A DNA stretch of 7,618 nt from Bacillota bacterium. Its GTDB lineage: Bacteria > Bacillota > Clostridia > Christensenellales > CAG-138. Position 1 is the stretch's first letter; every line of letters begins with the position of its first letter. Location of the stretch: assembly GCA_023426265.1 (NCBI GenBank), contig JAFABA010000035.1, forward strand, positions 1 to 7,618, given 5' to 3'. This document shows positions 1 to 4,916 of the stretch, piece by piece. The translations under genes were made by a program, and so were the position numbers. A model generated the notes under the pieces. It had not been told where the DNA came from. It did not search any database and worked only from the letters and a program-made list of their open reading frames with translations.

Positions 1-1173
1 ACGGACGCCGCCAGAAGAAAGCTGATGGTGGAGGCGGAGGCTCTAAAGGCCCGCCGCAACGCCGTAAGCGCGCAAATCCCGCAATTAAAGCGCGCGGGGG
101 AAAGCACGGACGCGCTGATGGAGGAAATGAAGAAGGCCGCAGCCAAAATCAAGGAGCTGGACGCCGAGATCGCGGCGCTTGATGAAAAGATGGAGGCATT
201 CCTCTATTCCATCCCCAACGTCCCGCATGAAAGCGTACCGGTAGGCGCAGACGACAGCGAAAACGTGGAGGTCCGCAAGTATGGCGAACCCCCGAAATTT
301 TCGTTTGAGCCGAAGCCCCATTGGGAATTGGGCGAACAGTTGAAAATACTGGACCCGGCCACTGCGGGGAAGGTGACCGGCGCGCGCTTTACATTTTATA
401 AAGGGCTGGGCGCGCGATTAGAGCGCGCGGTCATCAATTTTTATTTGGACACGCACACCTGCGAAGGCGGGTACACCGAGGTGTTCCCGCCGTTCATGGT
501 CAACCGCGCGAGCATGACGGGCACGGGACAGCTCCCGAAATTTGAGGAGGACGCGTTCAAGGTGGCGGGTACGGAGTATTTCCTGATCCCCACCGCCGAA
601 GTGCCCGTGACCAACATGTTCCGGGACAGCATACTTGACGCCGCGGGGCTTCCCATCAAATACTGCGCGTACAGCGCGTGCTTCCGCGCGGAAGCGGGCA
701 GCGCCGGGCGGGATACGCGGGGCTTAATCCGCCAGCATCAGTTCAATAAGGTGGAGCTTGTGAAGCTCACAAAGCCGGAGGACTCTTACGAGGAACTGGA
801 GAAGCTGACGCTGGACGCGGAGCTTGTGCTGCAACGGCTCGGCATTCCCTACCGCGTGGTGGCGCTTTCTACCGGCGACCTGGGCTTTTCTTCCGCCAAG
901 ACGTACGATATCGAGGTTTGGATGCCGAGCTATGGGCGGTATGTGGAGATCAGCTCCTGCTCCAATTTTGAGGATTTTCAGGCCCGCCGCGCCAACATCC
1001 GCTTTCGCAGGGACTTAAAGAGCAAGCCCGAACTGGTGCACACGCTCAACGGCTCCGGCGTGGCGGTGGGGCGCACCGTAGCGGCAATATTGGAAAACTA
1101 CCAGCAGCCGGACGGCAGCATAAAAATTCCCAAGGTGCTGGTGCCGTACATGGGCGCAAACGTCATCGAATAA
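1..1173 (+). CDS. serS: Seryl-tRNA synthetase, 5'-truncated by window edge
   Basis: This class IIa synthetase charges tRNA-Ser with serine in the cytoplasm. The reading frame is open from base 1 (TDAARRKL precedes the first ATG at 25), so the ATG at 25 is internal. About 390 residues are visible against a usual 420-430, so roughly 30-40 N-terminal residues are missing. Numbering from the ATG at 25: residues 1-60 are the charged, alanine-rich tRNA-binding coiled-coil arm; motif 2 is CFRAEAGSAGRDTRG (219-233) followed by RQHQFNKVE; the serine-pocket TAEV is at 190-193; motif 3 is NGSGVAVGRTVAAILEN (342-358). The C-terminus IPKVLVPYMG is typical. All motifs are intact, so this is probably the housekeeping enzyme. 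A second, more divergent serS lies convergently at 2511-3791. Promoter and any leader are outside the window. Confidence 0.97.
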   Translation, partial: TDAARRKLMVEAEALKARRNAVSAQIPQLKRAGESTDALMEEMKKAAAKIKELDAEIAALDEKMEAFLYSIPNVPHESVPVGADDSENVEVRKYGEPPKFSFEPKPHWELGEQLKILDPATAGKVTGARFTFYKGLGARLERAVINFYLDTHTCEGGYTEVFPPFMVNRASMTGTGQLPKFEEDAFKVAGTEYFLIPTAEVPVTNMFRDSILDAAGLPIKYCAYSACFRAEAGSAGRDTRGLIRQHQFNKVELVKLTKPEDSYEELEKLTLDAELVLQRLGIPYRVVALSTGDLGFSSAKTYDIEVWMPSYGRYVEISSCSNFEDFQARRANIRFRRDLKSKPELVHTLNGSGVAVGRTVAAILENYQQPDGSIKIPKVLVPYMGANVIE

Positions 1174-1198
1174 AACGGCTCCAGAGGCCATACCTTTC

Positions 1199-1240
1199 AG
1201 GCTCCGCATTCCATTCATCGGAACGGAGCCTTTCCGATAT
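1199..1240 (+). terminator. Probable weak intrinsic terminator after serS
   Basis: An inverted repeat AGGCTCCG (1199-1206) and CGGAGCCT (1224-1231) closes a hairpin extended inward by TTCC/GGAA, 25 nt after the serS stop. The tail (TTCCGATATTT) is only moderately T-rich, so termination may be partial and the acetyltransferase gene could be reached by read-through. No clear promoter is visible between the hairpin and 1261. Confidence 0.45.
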
Positions 1241-1260
1241 TTAAACGAGGAGGAGCGGGC

Positions 1261-1707
1261 ATGTTTTTCGACACGAAGTTTCTGCGCAACGATGAAATTA
1301 TCCTTCGCCTGGTGAAGACCGCCCCGGCGGATTCGGAAAAGGGGTATGTTCCCGCTTACTATTTTGATATCTGCTCTGCGCGCACCGGCAGGGCCATGGG
1401 CAGGTGCGACCTGCGCATCGGCCACACGGAAAACGTATACTACGGCGGCAACATCGGTTATTCCGTTCAGGAGGAATACAGGGGCCACCACTATGCGGGC
1501 AAAGCCTGTCTGCTGCTTTTTGAGCTTGCAAAGCTGCACGGGATGGAGTATCTCTACATCACCTGCAACCCGTGGAACATCGCCTCCCGCAAGACCTGCG
1601 AATATGTGGGCGGCGTGTTGGAAACCATTGTGGACCTCCCTGAGGATAATGAAATGTACAAAAAAGGCGACCGCAGGAAGTGCATTTATAGGGTGCCACT
1701 TTCGTAG
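1261..1707 (+). CDS. GNAT-family N-acetyltransferase
   Basis: This is a 148-residue single-domain acetyltransferase expected to move an acetyl group from acetyl-CoA to an amine; the acceptor is unknown. The ATG is set by AGGAGG (1248-1253) with a 7-nt spacer. The acetyl-CoA binding motif A is at residues 68-84 (SVQEEYRGHHYAGKACL), where strand beta4 leads into the pyrophosphate loop; a histidine takes the usual third glycine position of RxxGxG/A. The following CNPWNIASRKTCEYVGG segment (102-118) is the typical GNAT Asn/Ser-rich beta5 region. The C-terminal LPEDNEMYKKGDRRKCIYR recalls a clostridial GNAT subgroup usually annotated only at family level. The family call rests on motif A and length. 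Substrate cannot be inferred. The next gene starts 46 nt downstream, so the two may be cotranscribed. Confidence 0.85.
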   Translation: MFFDTKFLRNDEIILRLVKTAPADSEKGYVPAYYFDICSARTGRAMGRCDLRIGHTENVYYGGNIGYSVQEEYRGHHYAGKACLLLFELAKLHGMEYLYITCNPWNIASRKTCEYVGGVLETIVDLPEDNEMYKKGDRRKCIYRVPLS

Positions 1708-1753
1708 CCACGCCTTTAAAAATATCATTCTGTTTTATGAAAGGGATGGGAGT

Positions 1754-2287
1754 ATGGGAAATATCGTTTTATTGGTAGTGGACGTGCAAAACGCGCTGAT
1801 GAATGAGCATCCGCATCAGGAACGGCGCGTCATAGAAAGCATCCAAAAGCTCCTTGACGCCGCAAGGAGCCATCAGAAGGAAATCGTCTATGTCCGCCAC
1901 GACGACGGACCGGGCACGGAATTTGAATACGGCACGGACGGCTGGCAGATATACGAAGAAGTCGCCCCCAAAGAAGGCGAATTCATCGTGGAAAAGCGCT
2001 ACAACAGCGCATTCCACAAGACCGGCCTCAAGGCGTATCTCGACAGCAAGCAGGTGGACACCATACTTCTCACAGGCATGCAGACGGAGTATTGTATCGA
2101 CGCCACGCTGCGCAGCGCGTTTGATCTTGAATATACCGTCATCATCCCGGAAGGAACCAACACCACGTTTGACAATGAATATTTATCCGGCGAAAAGCTG
2201 TACGAATACTATAATTTTAAAATCTGGAACAACCGGTACGCCAAAGTGGTGACGCTTGAGGAAGCGGTCAGGCTTTTGGAGAGTTAG
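1754..2287 (+). CDS. Isochorismatase-family cysteine hydrolase
   Basis: This 177-residue alpha/beta hydrolase belongs to the isochorismatase/nicotinamidase (CSHase) superfamily. The catalytic triad can be placed as Asp10 (VVDVQN), Lys81 (FIVEKRYNSAF) and Cys114 (TGMQTEYCIDAT), with the usual spacing and the conserved TG before the nucleophile loop. Members hydrolyse amides or enol ethers (nicotinamide, ureidoacrylate, N-carbamoyl compounds, isochorismate). The substrate here is not determinable, and no menaquinone, siderophore or NAD-salvage gene is nearby. The start at 1754 is chosen because the protein begins directly with the MGNIVLLVVD strand and AAGGGATGGGAG lies just upstream; the frame is open further upstream, but only across the acetyltransferase gene read in the wrong frame. 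The gene ends at TAG, 33 nt before a hairpin-rich convergent region. Confidence 0.9.
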   Translation: MGNIVLLVVDVQNALMNEHPHQERRVIESIQKLLDAARSHQKEIVYVRHDDGPGTEFEYGTDGWQIYEEVAPKEGEFIVEKRYNSAFHKTGLKAYLDSKQVDTILLTGMQTEYCIDATLRSAFDLEYTVIIPEGTNTTFDNEYLSGEKLYEYYNFKIWNNRYAKVVTLEEAVRLLES

Positions 2288-2316
2288 TTAATCCTTAAGC
2301 AAGTTTGTTTACACTT

Positions 2317-2340
2317 GAAAAGGCGGGCTTACACCCGCCT
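2317..2340 (-). terminator. GC hairpin, probable terminator for minus-strand transcription
   Basis: AGGCGGG (2321-2327) pairs with CCCGCCT (2334-2340) around a 6-nt loop. On the minus strand the stem is followed by TTTTC, which fits an intrinsic terminator for transcription arriving from the second serS. On the plus strand the tail is CACCTC, which does not. It is nearly identical to the hairpin at 2475-2496. Confidence 0.45.
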
Positions 2341-2359
2341 CACCTCATCAGCCTCTTTA

Positions 2360-2451
2360 CTGTCATCCTGAGCGAAGCGAAGGATCTTGAAGCACCTATA
2401 TTAGGGTGTATAACGGGAGCCAGCTTCTTCGCCTTCGGCTCAGAATGACAG
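2360..2451. repeat. Palindromic intergenic repeat element (inverted arms)
   Basis: The left arm begins CTGTCATCCTGAGC (2360-2373) and runs through GAAGCGAAGGATCTTGAAGC to 2393. The right arm (2423-2451), read on the opposite strand, begins CTGTCATTCTGAGC and continues CGAAGGCGAAGAAGC. The arms match apart from one substitution and small indels and can form a long hairpin around a loop of about 29 nt (2394-2422). The TGTCATTCTGAGCGAAGCG-type sequence is, from general knowledge, a motif seen in many copies between genes of numerous unrelated bacteria; copy number in this genome cannot be seen here. No transposase is present, so it is either a REP-like or a non-autonomous element. It sits between two convergent genes. 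Confidence 0.7.
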
Positions 2452-2474
2452 ACGGCGAAGTTTATCAACACGCT

Positions 2475-2500
2475 AAGGCGGGCTTGCGCCCGCCTTTCTT
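2475..2500 (+). terminator. Intrinsic terminator, plus strand
   Basis: A perfect 9-bp stem AAGGCGGGC (2475-2483) and GCCCGCCTT (2488-2496) with a TTGC loop is followed by TTCTTC. It would end transcription leaving the isochorismatase-family gene after crossing the palindromic repeat. It lies 14 nt from the stop codon of the convergent serS, so it may also slow minus-strand transcription. Confidence 0.6.
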
Positions 2501-2510
2501 CATGCAACCT

Positions 2511-3791
2511 TTACGAAATTACCGCTTTCCCGCCCATATACATCCGGAGCGGGGCCGGAATATTCACCGCGCCGTCTTCATTCAAATTGTTTTCGAGAAA
2601 CGCGATCAGCATGCGCGGCGGGGCGACGACGGTGTTGTTGAGCGTGTGCGCGAAGTAGTTCCCTTCCTCCTTGTTCTTGACGCGGATACCCAGGCGCCGC
2701 GCCTGCGCATCGCCAAGGTTGGAGCAACTGCCCACCTCGAAATATTTCTTCTGCCGGGGAGACCAGGCTTCCACGTCCACGCTTTTTACCTTGAGGTCTG
2801 CAAGGTCGCCGGAGCAGCATTCCAGCGTGCGCACGGGGATATCCAGCGTGCGGAAGAATTCCACCGTATATTCATACATTTTTTTAAACCATGCAGCGCT
2901 GTCCTGCGGCTTGCAGATGACGATCATCTCCTGCTTTTCGAACTGGTGAATGCGGTAAACGCCGCGCTCCTCGATGCCGTGGGCGCCGACCTCCTTGCGG
3001 AAGCAAGGGGAATAGCTGGTAAGCGTCTGCGGGAGCTCGGCTTCTTCGAGCGTGGTGTCGATAAACTTGCCGATCATGGAATGCTCGCTGGTGCCGATCA
3101 AATAAAGGTCCTCGCCTTCGATTTTGTACATCATGTTTTCCATTTCCGCAAAGCTCATGACGCCCGTCACCACATTGCTGCGGATCATAAAGGGCGGAAT
3201 GCAGTAGGTAAAGCCTTTCTCAATCATAAAATCCCGCGCATAGGTCAGTATGGCGGAATGCAGCCGCGCGATATCGCCTTTGAAGTAATAAAAGCCGTTG
3301 CCGCTGGTTTTGCGCGCGCTGTCCAGGTCCACGCCGTTTAAGTTCTCCATAATATCGATATGGTAAGGGATTTCAAACGCCGGAACCTTCGGCTCGCCAA
3401 AGCGCTCCAGCTCCACGTTTTCGCTGTCGTCCTTGCCTATGGGCACGGTCGGGTCGATGATGTTGGGCAGTACGAGCATACGCTCCCGGATGGCTTGCTC
3501 AAGTTCCCCTTCCCGCACGCCGAGGTCCGTAAGCTCCTGGCCGATTGCGGAAACGTCGGCCTTGACGCGCTCGGCCGCTTCCCGTTCGCCCTTCGCCATG
3601 AGCCCGCCGATCTGCTTGCTCAAGACGTTGCGCTGGTTGCGCAGGCTATCGCACCGCACTTTGACGTCCCGGTATTCCCGGTCCAACTCCAGCACCTCGT
3701 CAAGCAGGGGAAGCTTGTGGTCCTGAAATTTCTTTTTGATATTCTCCCGGACAGTTTCCGGGTTTGCCCGTACGAACTTGATATCAAGCAC
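2511..3791 (-). CDS. serS: Second, divergent seryl-tRNA synthetase under T-box control
   Basis: This is a full-length 426-residue class II synthetase, taken from a GTG start at 3791: AAGGAG lies 7 nt upstream and the protein then begins (V/M)LDIKFVRANPETVREN, the normal SerRS N-terminus. Residues 27-110 form the coiled-coil tRNA arm; the serine-pocket TSE is at 234-236; motif 2 is CFRKEVGAHGIEERG (263-277) followed by RIHQFEKQE; motif 3 is LNNTVVAPPRMLIAFLEN (384-401) with Arg393 retained, but the usual GSGxAxGR is replaced by NTVVAPPR. The FRKEVGAHG form and the C-terminal MYMGGK resemble the divergent and archaeal-like SerRS branch more than the copy at 1-1173. Known roles of second serS genes include stress backup and resistance to seryl-tRNA synthetase inhibitors such as albomycin; which applies here is inference. 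Expression should rise when tRNA-Ser is uncharged. Confidence 0.93.
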   Translation of the reverse strand: MLDIKFVRANPETVRENIKKKFQDHKLPLLDEVLELDREYRDVKVRCDSLRNQRNVLSKQIGGLMAKGEREAAERVKADVSAIGQELTDLGVREGELEQAIRERMLVLPNIIDPTVPIGKDDSENVELERFGEPKVPAFEIPYHIDIMENLNGVDLDSARKTSGNGFYYFKGDIARLHSAILTYARDFMIEKGFTYCIPPFMIRSNVVTGVMSFAEMENMMYKIEGEDLYLIGTSEHSMIGKFIDTTLEEAELPQTLTSYSPCFRKEVGAHGIEERGVYRIHQFEKQEMIVICKPQDSAAWFKKMYEYTVEFFRTLDIPVRTLECCSGDLADLKVKSVDVEAWSPRQKKYFEVGSCSNLGDAQARRLGIRVKNKEEGNYFAHTLNNTVVAPPRMLIAFLENNLNEDGAVNIPAPLRMYMGGKAVIS

Positions 3792-3798
3792 TTGTCTT

Positions 3799-3804
3799 CT
3801 CCTT
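3799..3804 (-). promoter_or_regulatory. Ribosome binding site fixing the GTG start of serS copy 2
   Basis: AAGGAG on the minus strand lies 7 nt before GTG at 3791. It rules out the upstream in-frame ATGs at 3884 and 3821: codons from 3884 would run through the T-box and terminator, and the ATG at 3821 abuts the terminator T-run and has no such site. Confidence 0.85.
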
Positions 3805-3821
3805 TTATTGCTTGTTTTCAT

Positions 3822-3864
3822 AAAAAAGCGCCCCGATCCAATGCAAAAACAAAGGATTGGGACG
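3822..3864 (-). terminator. T-box regulatory terminator
   Basis: CGTCCCAATCC (3854-3864) pairs with GGATCGGGGCG (3829-3839), with one mismatch and one wobble, and is followed by CTTTTTT (3822-3828). Its 5' arm contains CCCAA, which the antiterminator also needs, so the two folds exclude each other. This is the expected off-state when tRNA-Ser is charged. Confidence 0.88.
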
Positions 3865-4043
3865 AAAATTTTCCGCGTTGCCACCCAAATTGCCAGGAGT
3901 CTATCCCGGCCGCTCGATTATGCGATAAAGGGCATACCCTTTGGCATTTCACGCCAACGGCTCAAAAAGTGGACAGGCATTGTACCTTACCGGTTTTCAC
4001 CCGCCACCGGCTCTCTGAAAAAGGGAGCAATGCCATTGCTTTT
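3822..4043 (-). promoter_or_regulatory. T-box riboswitch, serine type (UCC specifier)
   Basis: This leader of about 220 nt senses uncharged tRNA-Ser and controls the serS downstream. Stem I: the base AAAAG/CTTTT (4039-4043 with 3965-3969) and the helix GGCATTG/CAATGCC (4028-4034 with 3976-3982) enclose a specifier loop containing UCC (3971-3973) followed by A. CCTT/AAGG leads to the conserved AGAGAG bulge (4011-4016) and an apical CCGGT...GGTGAAAACCGG hairpin. The middle holds small hairpins TTGGC/GCCAA and AAAGGG/CCCTTT. The T-box GGGTGGCAACGCGG is at 3873-3886; its UGGC (3880-3883) pairs with NCCA when N is G, and tRNA-Ser has G73. TTGGG (3884-3888) can pair with CCCAA (3857-3861) as antiterminator. 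Only a possible -10 (TATAAG, about 4052-4057) is seen upstream; no good -35 was found. Confidence 0.93.
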
Positions 4044-4060
4044 GTCAACGCCTTATATAT

Positions 4061-4098
4061 GCCGCTGACAAAGTCCTATGGCCTTTATCAGCGGCTTT
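4061..4098 (+). terminator. Long hairpin just upstream of the T-box
   Basis: GCCGCTGACAAAG (4061-4073) and CTTTATCAGCGGC (4083-4095) form a 13-bp stem with one interruption around a 9-nt loop. On the plus strand TTTTCTG follows, the form of an intrinsic terminator, although no plus-strand gene lies upstream of it. On the minus strand the middle position is a G-U pair, so the stem is continuous, but ATATATAAGG follows rather than a T-run. It may insulate the T-box promoter from, or against, surrounding transcription. Confidence 0.5.
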
Positions 4099-4108
4099 TC
4101 TGTAGGTT

Positions 4109-4133
4109 AAAAGTGCGCTTTCGCGTACTTTTT
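4109..4133. terminator. Bidirectional intrinsic terminator after the flavin reductase gene
   Basis: AAAAGTGCGC (4109-4118) and GCGTACTTTT (4123-4132) form a stem with one A-C mismatch and a 4-nt loop, GAAA on the minus strand. The stem is followed by TTTT on either strand. For the minus strand this ends transcription from the flavin reductase before the T-box leader. Confidence 0.6.
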
Positions 4134-4141
4134 CCGCAAAT

Positions 4142-4241
4142 CTGACGCGCATGTCGTCAGGTTTGATTAAAGCATGGGGGATTGCGATCCCCCACACCCC
4201 CAAGGGGTGGGTTTACCAGAGCTAATCGGGCGGTATCCGCC
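4142..4241. other. Cluster of four consecutive small hairpins
   Basis: Within 100 nt there are four perfect inverted repeats: CTGACG/CGTCAG (4142-4160), GGGGGAT/ATCCCCC with a TGCG loop (4176-4193), CACCCC/GGGGTG (4195-4209) and GGCGG/CCGCC (4229-4241). None has a T-run. On the minus strand they form the 3' untranslated part of the flavin reductase message, between its stop codon and the terminator at 4109-4133. No protein gene is supported in 3792-4255. The run could be a structured 3' end or a decayed intergenic repeat. Confidence 0.5.
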
Positions 4242-4255
4242 TATATTTGAAACGT

Positions 4256-4777
4256 TTACTTGGCCGCCGCCTGATAGGTGGGCGCGTTCTTGGGCGCTTT
4301 CCCCTTGACGACCTTATGATAGTAATCATAGGTCATCACGGGAACGCCTTTCTCTACGCACGCTTCATCCATGCACCCATCGTATACATTGGCAAAGAAC
4401 ACGGTGTGGGTTTCCACGTCATAGCTGTCCACGATGTTACAGAACAGGTACCCCGCGCATTCCGCCTTGAGCATGGGAAGCCCGTCATGGAGGGCGTACT
4501 CCAAGCCGTCAAACTTATTGACGTTCGCGCCGGAGGAGTACCCGAACCTGCCGATGGTCTTAGGTGGCGTGGCTTCCGTGAGTATGGAAACGGAAAACTT
4601 GCCCGTATCCCGCATCAGCCTGTGCGTATGGTTGTTCTTGCTCATACTCACGGCGATCATGCCTTCCGCCGTGACCTGGAACACCGTGTTCGCGATGCAT
4701 CCCTGCGGCGTATCGCCATCCATCACACCGATCACATACAGCCCGTAAGAAAGCTTAAACAGTACAGCAGGATCCAA
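4256..4777 (-). CDS. Flavin reductase family protein (FMN-binding split barrel)
   Basis: This 173-residue protein resembles the flavin reductase-like domain that binds FMN and forms the N-terminal half of clostridial high-molecular-weight rubredoxins (NADH-linked electron carriers used in oxygen and nitric oxide defence). Family signs: the start DPAVLFKLSYGLYVIG, the CIANTVFQVT strand (about 27-36), SMSKNNHTHRLM (44-55), FSVSILTE (61-68) and the closing HKVVKGKAPKNAPTY. In the fused proteins a rubredoxin domain follows that last segment; here the protein stops after QAAAK, so electrons must pass to a separate partner. The start is TTG at 4777: GGAGG (4785-4789) lies 7 nt upstream and no ATG is available in place. 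The gene has a good promoter and is divergent from the aldo/keto reductase. Redox role is inferred from family; the exact acceptor is unknown. Confidence 0.85.
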   Translation of the reverse strand: MDPAVLFKLSYGLYVIGVMDGDTPQGCIANTVFQVTAEGMIAVSMSKNNHTHRLMRDTGKFSVSILTEATPPKTIGRFGYSSGANVNKFDGLEYALHDGLPMLKAECAGYLFCNIVDSYDVETHTVFFANVYDGCMDEACVEKGVPVMTYDYYHKVVKGKAPKNAPTYQAAAK

Positions 4778-4784
4778 TGCTCGT

Positions 4785-4789
4785 CCTCC
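4785..4789 (-). promoter_or_regulatory. Ribosome binding site fixing a TTG start
   Basis: GGAGG (within GGGAGGA) on the minus strand, 7 nt before TTG at 4777. It supports the TTG codon as the start of the flavin reductase, since the conserved N-terminus begins there. Confidence 0.8.
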
Positions 4790-4871
4790 CTTGCGGCGTT
4801 ACTTTCCGCCGCCATGTGCCTGCCATAAGCCGCCGACAGCCTTTTCTTATGCGCAGGCGTATGCTAGACTT

Positions 4872-4899
4872 ATTATAACCCATACCTATTAAAAAGCAA
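4872..4899 (-). promoter_or_regulatory. SigmaA-type promoter for the flavin reductase gene
   Basis: On the minus strand TTGCTT (4894-4899) is separated by 16 nt from a perfect TATAAT (4872-4877). Transcription would start near 4866, giving a leader of about 88 nt. The same AT-rich patch (TTATTATAAC on the plus strand) may also serve the divergent aldo/keto reductase. An imperfect palindrome ATGCGC...GCGTAT (4850-4863) at the predicted start is a possible operator. Confidence 0.6.
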
Positions 4900-4916
4900 A
4901 CGCTGCGGGAGGCAAC

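Noticed and set aside
1015..1728. 237-residue minus-strand frame
   Set aside because: It is antisense to the serS 3' end and the acetyltransferase, both well supported.
1346..1753. N-terminal 136 residues that would extend the isochorismatase-family protein
   Set aside because: This is the acetyltransferase gene read out of frame. The family N-terminus starts at the ATG at 1754.
3792..3884. N-terminal extension of the second SerRS by 31 residues from an upstream ATG
   Set aside because: The extension is the T-box sequence and terminator read as codons. The GTG at 3791 has a well-placed AAGGAG and yields the standard SerRS N-terminus.
4024..4049. TTGACA (4044-4049) as the -35 of a serS copy 2 promoter
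   Set aside because: No -10 lies 16-18 nt downstream, and the sequence overlaps the base of T-box stem I, which must be transcribed.
2406..4145. Long plus-strand open frames (2406-3341 and 3360-4145)
   Set aside because: They are antisense to the second serS and its T-box, with compositions that match no family and no ribosome binding sites; GC-rich shadow frames.
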